64,000 nt of DNA from CBDCTM01 sp965222005 (GTDB taxonomy: Bacteria > Bacteroidota > Bacteroidia > Chitinophagales > Saprospiraceae), in NCBI GenBank assembly GCA_965222005.1, contig OZ244935.1, forward strand, positions 4,526,001-4,590,000, given 5' to 3'. How positions within the stretch are numbered: position 1 is the stretch's first letter; every line of letters begins with the position of its first letter. This document shows positions 24,368 to 33,186 of this stretch, piece after piece. The position numbers and the translations under genes are program-made. The notes beneath the pieces were generated by a model. The model ran no database searches, was not told the origin of the DNA, and saw only the letters and a list, made by a program, of their open reading frames with translations.

Positions 24368-26299
24368 TTATTGCTTCAAATTGGGATCAAGAGCAGCGGC
24401 GCGCTGGAGGTAGGGCGCAGCTTTTTGCGCTTCGCCCTTATCGCGATAAGCCGTGCCGATGTAGTAAATCAGGGTAGCATTGTTGGGAGCATATTTCAAA
24501 CCCTCTTCCCACTGTTGAATGGCCTTATCATATTGTTTCATCCCTGCATACACCGCTCCCAGATTGCGGCGGGCATCCACAAAACGAGGATCCAGTTCGA
24601 CTGCCTTTTCGTACACTTCCCTAGCTTTCGGCAAATTGTTTTTTTGAAAATAGATAATGCCCATATTGCTATACACCTTAGCATTGTTGGGCTTTAGCTC
24701 CAAAGACTTTTGGTAGTCGGCCAAAGCTTTATCAGGCTGATTGAGACGAAAATAAGCCAAACCCCGTTGGGCATACACATCATGGTAGTTGGGGTAAATT
24801 TGCAGGGCTTTTTCAAAGGCGGTGATCGCATCCCCAATTTGTTGCCTCTTTTGTGCATCCGGCAGATTGAGCGCCTCTTTCATCGTTTCCAGCCCGTAGT
24901 GATAGTTCAATTTAGCACTGTTTGGAGCAGTCAGCACATCGGTAGCATAGAGACTGTAGCTATTGTACCAAGCCGGATTTCGACTGACGGTTTTGGCTGC
25001 ATACAAGGCAATCAGAAGGCCCGCTACTGCCAAAAGAGCTGGTTTTATTTTCAGTAAAGCTGACCAATCGGGCAAGCTAACCTTAGCCATCGGCATGTCA
25101 AAAATTTTCATCAACACTACTGCCAGCATCAGGCTGAAGCCCAGACTCGGAATGTACAGAAAGCGCTCCCCGAACGATGAGCCAATCATTACCAGCACAT
25201 TGCTAAAAATGGAAAAGGTGATGAAATACAGCAAAATGCCCAGCGAAAGGAGTCGCTTAGCTTTGAATTGCCGCAGCGCCACCACCAGCAAGCCACCATG
25301 TACCAGCAGGGAAAGAATCACCTTCCAATCAGCCCAATTGGTGAGCGGGATTTGATTGTAGCCAAAATCGGAGCCCAGCGGATGAGGAAACAGCAGGCTG
25401 AGCAAATATTTACCCATCAGCAGAAAAGCCGTCGCTTTTTGAACTATCCAGTATTCCGATCCCCTCAGTACATTATCCAGCACCGATGCTTCGCCAGTGC
25501 CCGCCGACATATCGCCCAACACACTAGCCCGAATCACAAAATAAAGCACCGCAGGAATTGCAAAAAGGGCCACTGTCTTTAAATTTTCAGCCCACGATTT
25601 TTTGGTAAAAAAGTAGATCAGCAGTGGGAATACGGCCAAAAAAGTGATCACACTTTCTTTTGAAAACAGCGCCAAAGCATACATCCCCAGCGCTGCCACA
25701 ATAGCACCTAACTTATTGGTTTTCAAATAGTTCCACAAAAAATGAATGGCCCCAAGGCAAAACAAAAAGGCCAATATTTCATCGCGGCTCTTGATGTTGG
25801 CCACCACCTCGGTATGCACAGGATGGGCCATAAAAAACAGCGAGGTGAGCAGCGGGATCAGCACATGCCAGCCACTCATTATTCTGGAAAGCAACATAAA
25901 CAGCACAAAGCCCGTGAGGGCGTAAAGCAGCACATTGACCAAGTGATACAGCGTAGGATTGTCTGGCGAAAGCTGCCACTCCGCGGCATAGAGGATGAGC
26001 GGAATGGGGCGGTAGAGAGCTCCTTTGCTATTCCAATAGCCATAGCGATAGTTGGTGGTGAGAATTGTGGGCACGTTCTTGAGCCCGCCTTTAATAATGT
26101 AGTTTTCTTTGATGACGGAATGATCGTCCAGAGCGTATTGGTGACCCAGCGTATTGGCATAGATCAGGAAGCCCAGAACGGCTACCATCAGGCCGAGTAG
26201 CCTGCGCAGCTTGACAGGCACTGCCGGGCGACGCCTTACTTTTTTGCTTTGCGCAGGCTTTGTACCAGCCTTGGAGGTTCTCTTTTTTTGTTTGCTCAT
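24368..26299 (-). CDS. Polytopic glycosyltransferase-like protein with C-terminal TPRs
   Basis: 643 residues. A very basic N-terminus (about 1-33, KKRTSKAGTKPAQSKKVRRR) precedes about 10-12 membrane segments (35-460) and four to five TPR units (about 466-640, e.g. AKVYSNMGIIYFQKNNLPKA). The early loop NTLGHQYALDDHSVIKENY with an Asp-Asp pair and MAHPVHTEVVANIKSRDE resembles the GT-C fold of TMTC-type O-mannosyltransferases, which use a polyprenyl-linked sugar at the outer face of the membrane. Transfer of sugar to surface proteins is therefore a reasonable inference; TPRs would bind protein substrate. It shares its strand with the next polytopic gene upstream and with the possible 34-residue peptide downstream. 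Confidence 0.85.
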   Translation of the reverse strand: MSKQKKRTSKAGTKPAQSKKVRRRPAVPVKLRRLLGLMVAVLGFLIYANTLGHQYALDDHSVIKENYIIKGGLKNVPTILTTNYRYGYWNSKGALYRPIPLILYAAEWQLSPDNPTLYHLVNVLLYALTGFVLFMLLSRIMSGWHVLIPLLTSLFFMAHPVHTEVVANIKSRDEILAFLFCLGAIHFLWNYLKTNKLGAIVAALGMYALALFSKESVITFLAVFPLLIYFFTKKSWAENLKTVALFAIPAVLYFVIRASVLGDMSAGTGEASVLDNVLRGSEYWIVQKATAFLLMGKYLLSLLFPHPLGSDFGYNQIPLTNWADWKVILSLLVHGGLLVVALRQFKAKRLLSLGILLYFITFSIFSNVLVMIGSSFGERFLYIPSLGFSLMLAVVLMKIFDMPMAKVSLPDWSALLKIKPALLAVAGLLIALYAAKTVSRNPAWYNSYSLYATDVLTAPNSAKLNYHYGLETMKEALNLPDAQKRQQIGDAITAFEKALQIYPNYHDVYAQRGLAYFRLNQPDKALADYQKSLELKPNNAKVYSNMGIIYFQKNNLPKAREVYEKAVELDPRFVDARRNLGAVYAGMKQYDKAIQQWEEGLKYAPNNATLIYYIGTAYRDKGEAQKAAPYLQRAAALDPNLKQ

Positions 26300-26382
26300 T
26301 GCGATGTGCCGTAAGTTGGAAATGTCTTGAAAGGTATAAAAACATTTGATATTCCTGAAATCTAAGGCTTACCCGCGCTTGC

Positions 26383-27690
26383 TCAAACCCAGGTAAGCCG
26401 CTTGGCCAGGGGCACTGAATACAGCAAGGGTAAGGTCATAAAAAATGGCAGCAAAAACAAATAGCTAAAGGGGACATAGAAAAAGCCGTAAAAAAGCAGC
26501 AGGTAACATTTGAGGCCGATCAGCAAATAGAGTCGCACATTGAGCCCCCGCTTTCGGAATAAAAAATACCCCACCAGCAAAAGCAGTGCGGCCATTGCAC
26601 TGATGAGCAAATGCGCTTTTCGGTTGAATGCCAAGCGATCCATCAGCGTATAGCGGTGGTAACTGTGGAAGTAGATGGCAAAGCCCAAACCCCGGCTCAA
26701 GTGGTAAGGTGGCTTACCTTCCTCTTGCCAGGACTGCCGTACCCACTGCGTTTCCGCAGTTTTTTGATAATAAGCAAGCCCTTTTGAAAGAATACTCCAG
26801 TCTTTTGACAAAAAGGGAATAACATACAACAACAGCACACCTACCGCTACAGCCATGCTCACACCGACACCCGTTTTCAGCCCCCGCTCCAAACAAATAA
26901 TCAGCAGATAAACTGGCAGCCAAAAGGTAAAAGCATAGCGCGACAGCAAACATAGCAATATCCCCAGTGCCATTAACCAGGGCTTGCGATGCAAAATTGT
27001 AATGGCAAGAATCAGATAAAATCCGACAGGCAATAGCTCGACAGCCAGGCCAAACATTTTTTCGTTATGCGTCAAAAAAACATGCAAAAACACGAAAGGT
27101 AATAATGCTTTGAATATCACCTCCCAAAGCGGAATATCCTGTCGGATAAGCCGCCACTGCCAGCAAGCCAGGCCTAACAGAAACACCGCATAAGCCGTCC
27201 AGCGATAATCGATTTGGAGCAATTCCGAAAAAGCATAAGGCATCCAAAGCAACGGCATATAGGTCGGATCTACCACCCATCGGCCAAATTCGAGTGGTGC
27301 ATACACCTGCTCTCCACTTAACCAGCGGCGCACATAAAGCTGCAGAGAAGGCACAATGTCGGATGATTTGGGATCAATTGGAAAGGCTGCAAAAATTTCT
27401 GACAACCAGCTTCCGATATACCAGGCACCTAAAGCAAAGCAAACAAACATTAGCATTCCTCTAATCCATAAACGATTGCTTATCAGCGGAATAGATCGCT
27501 TGAATCCAGCCAGATGGAACGCCGCTGCACAACTCAGCAAACCACCCAACAGCCAAAGGACAGGGCTAATGTACATAGCCCGGGCATTGAGCCAGTAGGT
27601 TTGGTAGCCCAGCTCCAGTATCAGCCCGCCTGCTAGCAAAGTCAGGGCGATTAGACGAAGCCACCAGCCGGACAGGTTAGGAAGTTGCAT
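26383..27690 (-). CDS. Polytopic membrane protein, probable GT-C/GT87-like glycosyltransferase
   Basis: 435 residues from the ATG at 27690 (MQLPNLSGWWLRLIALTLLA); an in-frame TTG two codons upstream is the only alternative. About ten to twelve hydrophobic segments. A loop (about residues 110-150) reads AAFPIDPKSSDIVPSLQLYV then RRWLSGEQVYAPLEFG, resembling the acceptor loop with acidic residues seen in GT87/DUF2029 mannosyltransferases. No firm family assignment can be made by eye. It lies 83 bp upstream of the TPR glycosyltransferase-like gene on the same strand and is divergent from a third polytopic protein. Confidence 0.75.
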   Translation of the reverse strand: MQLPNLSGWWLRLIALTLLAGGLILELGYQTYWLNARAMYISPVLWLLGGLLSCAAAFHLAGFKRSIPLISNRLWIRGMLMFVCFALGAWYIGSWLSEIFAAFPIDPKSSDIVPSLQLYVRRWLSGEQVYAPLEFGRWVVDPTYMPLLWMPYAFSELLQIDYRWTAYAVFLLGLACWQWRLIRQDIPLWEVIFKALLPFVFLHVFLTHNEKMFGLAVELLPVGFYLILAITILHRKPWLMALGILLCLLSRYAFTFWLPVYLLIICLERGLKTGVGVSMAVAVGVLLLYVIPFLSKDWSILSKGLAYYQKTAETQWVRQSWQEEGKPPYHLSRGLGFAIYFHSYHRYTLMDRLAFNRKAHLLISAMAALLLLVGYFLFRKRGLNVRLYLLIGLKCYLLLFYGFFYVPFSYLFLLPFFMTLPLLYSVPLAKRLTWV

Positions 27691-27751
27691 TGGCAATAAG
27701 TTTTGAAAGTGAGTAAAGCTAAATATTTGTCAACCAAAAAAGAAGCAGTTT

Positions 27752-27759
27752 TAGTTTTG
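27752..27759 (+). promoter_or_regulatory. Putative promoter of the 27.8-kb membrane gene
   Basis: TAGTTTTG fits TAnnTTTG, with TTTG at 27726-27729, 22 bp upstream, as a possible -33 element. The start codon follows 42 bp downstream. Confidence 0.5.
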
Positions 27760-27801
27760 GCAGCTTCACGACAATCCTAAAAGTGTTTTTTCTATAAATT
27801 A

Positions 27802-29055
27802 ATGCTACATACGCTTGAGATGAAAAACAACATTTCAGTAAGCCTCACCTTCTACTTTCTTCTCTTTGTCGGATTTGTACTAATACTACCCACTACCTAC
27901 CACGGCGATCAGGGCTTCTGGAAGCACTGGGCTATCCAAATCCTGGAAAATGGTATTAGCCAAATTTATCATTTCAAATTATTCGGCAGGCATCCGGTCA
28001 ATTACCATCCGGTATGGCTATACCTGCTTGCAGTTTTTGGAAAGATACAGGGTAGCCCTGAAGCCATTATTGCCAATCTGAACAGCGTGAAGGCCATTCC
28101 GCTGGCCTTCGATTTCATTGCTGCCACATCGCTCATATATCTGTTTAAAAATACCGCAAGGTCCTACCTGCTTCCACTGGGTTTGCTGCTGAACATTGCG
28201 TTCCTGTACAATTCCATCATATGGGGACAGATTGATACGATCTATACTACCTTCACACTTTTGGCTTTCATTTTTGCCTTTCACCATCGGCAGCTACCAG
28301 CTATGCTTTGCTTCCTGCTGGCACTCAATACCAAGTTGCAGGCCATTGTATTTGCACCGATCTTGTTCATCGTTCTGGCACCCGGCCTGTCCAAAGATAA
28401 AAAGCGAGGTGCCAGAGATATTGTGATCACACTGTCGGTTCAGCTCTTAATTTTGCTGCCGTTTTGGTGGGGCGGGACGCTGGGAAAATTGGGTGAGGTA
28501 TTATTTGGAGCCATGGACTTTTATCCCTTCCTTTCGCTCAATGCTTTCAATATCTGGCATTTGCTCTTTGGTCACGAAGCCCGAAAAATGAGTGATGCAG
28601 TCCTCTTCAGTGGCCTGAGTTATAAACAGTGGGGCCTAATAGGGTTTGCGATTGTCTATGCCATCAGTTGTGCTCCATTATGCATAAAGACTTTCTTTTC
28701 GTCCACTCCATCTTCCCATACGAAGGGGTATCAAAAGCTGGTCATGCTCACGCTAAGCCTGTGTGCTCTCGCTTTCTTTTTCTTCAATACCCAGATGCAT
28801 GAGCGCTATTCGCATCCCTGCATATTACTTTCTTTTGTTTATGGCTGCTACCGCAAGAACTGGACACTTTACCTGATCTGCTCACTTGCCTATTTCCTCA
28901 ACTTAGAGCGGGCTATGAAAGCCTTCAAGTTAGGGTATTATGATAGCTTGTTGTTCGATTCCCGCTTTGTAGCAAGCCTCTTTGGAGTGGCTATTCTCTA
29001 TGGTATATATGAATTGTACCGGCTCACCTTCCGCCGGTTCCAGCGGCCCTATTAG
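27802..29055 (+). CDS. Polytopic mannosyltransferase-like protein (GT87/Gpi18-like)
   Basis: 417 residues from the ATG at 27802; the ATG at 27820 is equally possible. About ten membrane segments. The first loop reads YHGDQGFWKHWAIQILENG and VNYHPVWLYLL, like the loop with a catalytic Asp in Gpi18-type and DUF2029 mannosyltransferases, and a later WGQIDTIYT motif fits the same group. It probably uses a lipid-linked sugar at the membrane. With the two opposite-strand polytopic genes it forms a small glycosylation neighbourhood. Substrate unknown. A single gene followed by a long non-coding stretch. Confidence 0.78.
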   Translation: MLHTLEMKNNISVSLTFYFLLFVGFVLILPTTYHGDQGFWKHWAIQILENGISQIYHFKLFGRHPVNYHPVWLYLLAVFGKIQGSPEAIIANLNSVKAIPLAFDFIAATSLIYLFKNTARSYLLPLGLLLNIAFLYNSIIWGQIDTIYTTFTLLAFIFAFHHRQLPAMLCFLLALNTKLQAIVFAPILFIVLAPGLSKDKKRGARDIVITLSVQLLILLPFWWGGTLGKLGEVLFGAMDFYPFLSLNAFNIWHLLFGHEARKMSDAVLFSGLSYKQWGLIGFAIVYAISCAPLCIKTFFSSTPSSHTKGYQKLVMLTLSLCALAFFFFNTQMHERYSHPCILLSFVYGCYRKNWTLYLICSLAYFLNLERAMKAFKLGYYDSLLFDSRFVASLFGVAILYGIYELYRLTFRRFQRPY

Positions 29056-29598
29056 TTCATTAGAGTAAAAGCACTCTGTAGGAATTTGCATCTCTTTGCA
29101 AGGAAAAACAAAGAAAAGCAAGGATAATTTTTTAGAAAATTTTATTTCGCAATACACTGACTATCAATACGTTATGAGTAACAAATAAATAAATATTTCT
29201 AAAGGTCCAAAAACGTTTATGGAATTTTATCCCCTTTTGCGTCCTTATACTGACTTGCAGGTAACATCTAAGCTTTTTTCACCAAGCGGTTCCAATATCA
29301 TCCACTGGAACCGCAAGGGTGAGCTATTTCTCGAATGCGGCTATGCCGGCGGAGGTGGCAGGGTGAGCCCACCCAGCGGGTGGTATGCCAAGTTGATTTG
29401 CCATTTGCAATAAATAGCTCAAGTGAAACAGCGCTACCTATACAAGTTTCTGAATCTCTTTCCATCGCAGGCAACTTTTTGCTCCCTTCATGCACCTGTT
29501 AAAAAAGTCTTAATTTTCATTAAACCTATTTGCAATAGGTATAGTCCAACTCGCATCCATCTTTCTGAACTGAACCATCACTTGAAAAACTATTATCA
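29056..29598. other. Intergenic with a hairpin and a short repeat copy
   Basis: 543 bp, AT-rich in its first half. It holds a 9-bp inverted repeat GCGGTTCCA/TGGAACCGC (29286-29294 with 29306-29314) without a T run, and at 29156-29178 a 23-base segment that matches the tRNA-Pro terminator loop region (7846-7868) at 20 positions. A 64-codon frame at 29219-29413 has no signal of coding. The long leader of the DUF1800 gene must lie at its right end. Confidence 0.5.
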
Positions 29599-31245
29599 AT
29601 GAACCGACGATCTACCTTCGCAGTACTCAGCGGAAAGCGAAAAAGACGCAAAGCCAAAACCGCCACTACGCTGCGCAGCTCCCTCACTCCTTATACCGGC
29701 CCCTGGAATTTCGAGCAGGCCGCTCACTTATTGCGCCGCTGTACCTTTGGCCCTTCTAAGGCCAGAATCAACCAATCTGTAGCGGAGGGTATGCCAACTA
29801 CTATCGATCAGCTCTTTGCCGATCAGCCGCTACCTGATCCGCCAATCCACTACAATTTCCAAAACGATCCCGATGCTGCCGTCGGTGAAAGCTGGGTGGA
29901 CGGTGCCCCCTACCCCAACATTCCCGGACTCAATGGCGCGCGCTATGCTTCGCTCAATAGCTGGTCATTTGGCTTGATGCAGGAAGAGGGAATATCTATC
30001 AAAGAAAAGATGACCCTGTTTTGGCACAATCACTTTGTAGTAGCAGATATCAATGATCCGCGCTACACTTACAAATACATCACCACTCTTCGCAACTCAG
30101 CTCTGGGCAATTTTAAAGCTCTAACCAAACAGATCACCATTGATCCGGCTATGCTCATTTATCTCAACGGCACGCAAAACTCCGCAGTCGCGCCCAACGA
30201 AAACTATGCCCGCGAGCTGCTCGAATTGTTCACCATAGGAAAGGGTGAGCTGGCCGGGCCGGGCGATTACACCACCTTCACTGAGGACGATGTAGTGCAA
30301 ATGGCCCGTGTGCTCACCGGCTGGGTTGCGCGAAGCGACAACCCCAACCTTGTGCAATCGCGCTTCATCCCGGCACGCCACGATGCCGAAGCCAAGCAGC
30401 TTTCCCACCGATTCGACAATACGGTAATTACTAATGCCGGTGATCAGGAATACAGCCAGTTGGTTGACATTATATTCCAAAAAGAGGAAGTAGCCCGCTT
30501 TATAAGCCGCAAGTTATATCGCTGGTTTGTGCATTATCAAATTGGGGCAAGCATCGAAAGTGAGATCATCGAGCCAATGGCGCAACTCATCATTGACAAT
30601 GATTACGAGATTGCACCTGCCCTGCAAGCCTTATTGAGCAGCGAACACTTCTTCAATGCTGACAACTTTGGCTGTGCAATCAAACATCCTCTTGATTTTT
30701 TGTTCAGCCTCATCAACACCTTTGAGGTACCCATGCCCAACCTCATCAACCAGCAGTATTTTGTGCGTACTCAGTTATATCGTGCCTCCATTCCGCTAGA
30801 GATGGTAATTTTCAATCATCCTTCCGTTGCGGGCTGGAAGGCCTTCTATCAAGAGCCGCTATACTACCGGATCTGGATCAACTCCGCCTCGCTGCCTGTA
30901 CGTATGCAGATCGGCACCTTGCTGGCCCGGCGGCAACTAGCTATTGGCGACAATCAGTTTGGCATTGATGTATTGGACTTTGTCAGCAAACTCGACAACC
31001 CCTTTGACGTCAATGAAATGATCGACGAGTTCAGCCGTATTGTATTTGCTCGTGAGCTGACGCAAAATCAGAAGGATTACCTCAAAGAGGTGCTCATACC
31101 GGGCCTGCCTGATTTTGAGTGGAACGTGGAATACAGCGAATATGCCGCCGATCCCGGCAACGAAAACCTGGCGAGGGCTGTGGAAGCCAAATTGCAAAAC
31201 ATGCTGCAAGCCATGATCGGCATGGCAGAATTTCAACTCAACTAA
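29599..31245 (+). CDS. DUF1800 family protein
   Basis: 548 residues. The segments FEQAAHLLRRCTFGPS, TLFWHNHFV, NYARELLELFTIG and VQMARVLTGW are diagnostic for DUF1800. The biochemical role is not established; members are nearly always paired with a DUF1501 protein, as here 21 bp downstream. The N-terminus is basic (RRSTFAVLSGKRKRRKAKT) with no clear signal peptide. The region around 60-545 is the single large domain, helical by composition. Likely cotranscribed with the next gene. Confidence 0.93.
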   Translation: MNRRSTFAVLSGKRKRRKAKTATTLRSSLTPYTGPWNFEQAAHLLRRCTFGPSKARINQSVAEGMPTTIDQLFADQPLPDPPIHYNFQNDPDAAVGESWVDGAPYPNIPGLNGARYASLNSWSFGLMQEEGISIKEKMTLFWHNHFVVADINDPRYTYKYITTLRNSALGNFKALTKQITIDPAMLIYLNGTQNSAVAPNENYARELLELFTIGKGELAGPGDYTTFTEDDVVQMARVLTGWVARSDNPNLVQSRFIPARHDAEAKQLSHRFDNTVITNAGDQEYSQLVDIIFQKEEVARFISRKLYRWFVHYQIGASIESEIIEPMAQLIIDNDYEIAPALQALLSSEHFFNADNFGCAIKHPLDFLFSLINTFEVPMPNLINQQYFVRTQLYRASIPLEMVIFNHPSVAGWKAFYQEPLYYRIWINSASLPVRMQIGTLLARRQLAIGDNQFGIDVLDFVSKLDNPFDVNEMIDEFSRIVFARELTQNQKDYLKEVLIPGLPDFEWNVEYSEYAADPGNENLARAVEAKLQNMLQAMIGMAEFQLN

Positions 31246-31266
31246 CACCTCCTAAAATTCAAAATA

Positions 31267-32820
31267 ATGAAACGCAGATCTTTTATACAAACCAGCTCAG
31301 CCTTTTCCATCCCCGTTTTAATCGGTGGTTTTCAGGTCTCTTCGATTGGCAAAAACAGTATGTTCAATCTCATCGGAGCTGACAATGACAAGGTGCTGGT
31401 ATTGGTTCAGCTTATCGGTGGCAATGACGGCCTCAACACCCTCATCCCGCTCGATCAATACGATGCGCTGGCCAATGTTCGCAGCAACCTGATCACTCCT
31501 CAAAGCAACTTGCTCTCCCTAACGCCAACCAATAGCCTACACCCCGCCATGACGGGCATGAAGGCTGTATTTGATGATGGCAAGCTGGGTATCGTCCAAA
31601 GTGTGGGTTACCCCAATCAAAACCGCTCACATTTCCGCTCCACGGACATCTGGAACACAGCCAGTGCAGCCGATGAATTTCTGTCCACCGGCTGGCTCGG
31701 CCGCTACTTTGACACCCAATATCCGAATTATCCGGAAGGCTATCCTAATGCCCAATACCCCGATCCCTTTGCCATTACGATGGGCTCGCAGGTATCGGAG
31801 ACCTGCCAGGGGCTTAGCACAAATTTCAGCCTTGCCCTGGTTGACCCCTCCAGCCTTGGCACCCTCAACACAGGCGGAATCGATACCTTGCCGGACGGAT
31901 GTTATGGAGAGGAGTTGGGATTTGTAAGAGAAGTCATCCAGCAGACCAACGCCTATGCAGAACGGCTAGTCGAAACTTTTGAGAATGGCAATAGCCTTTC
32001 GGCAAAATACCCAGACAATAACCGCCTGGCACAACAGCTGAAAACCGTTGCCACGCTAATCAGTGGAGGTTCCAATACCAAAGTATTTGTAGTCAGTCTG
32101 GGCGGATTCGACACACATGCCAATCAGGTGGTGGATGGCGAGCCCGCCAATGGCAATCATGCAGAACTATTGCAAACCCTGGCCGATGCCGTCTGCGCCT
32201 TTCAGGATGATCTCAAATTGCTGGGCCTTGAAGAGCGCGTTTTAAGTATGACCTTCTCAGAATTTGGCCGCCGAATTCGCTCCAATAACAGCTTCGGTAC
32301 CGATCACGGGGATGCAGCTCCCATGCTATTGTTTGGCTCATGCGTCAATGCCGGTATCATCGGCGACAATCCCGAAATATCTGAAGATGTAAGTGTACAA
32401 GAGGCCGTTCCAATGCAGTATGACTTTCGCTCGATGTATGGATCTGTGCTGATGGATTGGTTTGGCGTAGAGGAAGCGCTTGTCAAAAATTTGCTTTTTG
32501 ATGATTTCCAACGCATTCCAATTATCAACGACTGTGCTCCCACTCCTACCAATGAGATAGCCATTGAGCAGGTGGAAGCGCATGCCTGGCCAAATCCTTT
32601 CAGCCAATGGTCGAAAATTAAATTTAATTCAGAAAATGAGCACGTAAAGATCAGCCTTATCAACAGCATAGGCCACGAGGTTCGCCTGCTGACTGATCAG
32701 CAATTTACTGCCGGCACCCACCAGATAGCCATTGATGGGCAGGGATTAGCGGCGGGTACTTACTTTTATCGCATCCAGACGGAGGGCGGACAAAAGACCA
32801 AAAGGCTGGTGAAGATGTAG
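31267..32820 (+). CDS. DUF1501 family protein with T9SS sorting domain
   Basis: 517 residues. The N-terminus (MKRRSFIQTSSAFSIPVLIGG) resembles a twin-arginine-type or lipoprotein-like leader common in DUF1501. Family hallmarks are VLVLVQLIGGNDGLNTLIPL, the GWLGRYFD segment, VFVVSLGGFDTHANQ and MTFSEFGRRIRSN, which place it in the alkaline-phosphatase-like superfamily. A type A T9SS sorting domain closes it (about 440-517, AWPNPFSQWSKIKFNS to GTYFYRIQTEGGQKTKRLVKM, one residue over the quoted limit in separate parts). It is exported with or beside the DUF1800 partner; substrate unknown. It is followed by a long non-coding stretch with a large palindrome. Confidence 0.93.
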   Translation: MKRRSFIQTSSAFSIPVLIGGFQVSSIGKNSMFNLIGADNDKVLVLVQLIGGNDGLNTLIPLDQYDALANVRSNLITPQSNLLSLTPTNSLHPAMTGMKAVFDDGKLGIVQSVGYPNQNRSHFRSTDIWNTASAADEFLSTGWLGRYFDTQYPNYPEGYPNAQYPDPFAITMGSQVSETCQGLSTNFSLALVDPSSLGTLNTGGIDTLPDGCYGEELGFVREVIQQTNAYAERLVETFENGNSLSAKYPDNNRLAQQLKTVATLISGGSNTKVFVVSLGGFDTHANQVVDGEPANGNHAELLQTLADAVCAFQDDLKLLGLEERVLSMTFSEFGRRIRSNNSFGTDHGDAAPMLLFGSCVNAGIIGDNPEISEDVSVQEAVPMQYDFRSMYGSVLMDWFGVEEALVKNLLFDDFQRIPIINDCAPTPTNEIAIEQVEAHAWPNPFSQWSKIKFNSENEHVKISLINSIGHEVRLLTDQQFTAGTHQIAIDGQGLAAGTYFYRIQTEGGQKTKRLVKM

Positions 32821-33034
32821 ATAAAATTTTGCTAAAGTTCAGCTCTACCTATTTTAGATGTATGACCTCTCATCTGATATCTGAAAGCGTAACAGCTCAA
32901 TTTGCTGAACGGTCAGATTCAACATACCCCTTTTTATACTTCAAGCCGCCAGGTTTTGTGCATTTCAATAGCGATTTATCCAGTAAGAACAACCCCTGCA
33001 TCTTGGGTAAAACCTACAGGCTTGAAGTTTATCC

Positions 33035-33078
33035 CGCTTTGCCAAGTTTTGTGCGTACGCACAAAACTTGGCAAAGCG
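33035..33078. repeat. Perfect 44-bp palindrome
   Basis: Two 22-base arms meet without a spacer at 33056/33057, core TGCGTACGCA. All 22 pairs are Watson-Crick. There is no T run, so it is not a standard terminator. It could extrude as a cruciform or fold in the RNA after the DUF1501 gene. Confidence 0.9.
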
Positions 33079-33142
33079 CGGTATAGTATTGAGTGCTTGT
33101 TAAAAACCTGACAAAGCATAGCTAACTTTTCGGTTCTATTAG

Positions 33143-33150
33143 TAATTTTG
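33143..33150 (+). promoter_or_regulatory. Putative -7 box of hscA
   Basis: TAATTTTG matches TAnnTTTG, 36 bp before the chosen ATG. It sits before the in-frame upstream start at 33148, favouring the downstream start. Confidence 0.5.
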
Positions 33151-33186
33151 CGCTTGTTTTATACAAAGTCTAAGTTTACATTACTA

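Larger units (their letters stand above)
32821..33186. other. Intergenic with nested inverted repeats upstream of hscA
   Basis: 366 bp. It holds an imperfect inverted repeat (arms 32938-32957 and 33009-33028; 17 of 20 pairs match), a perfect 44-bp palindrome (33035-33078) and a TAnnTTTG box at 33143. No gene is seen. Confidence 0.6.

Noticed and set aside
29219..29413. 64-codon plus-strand frame
   Set aside because: No family similarity, Gly-rich low-complexity stretch, no promoter box; sits over a hairpin.
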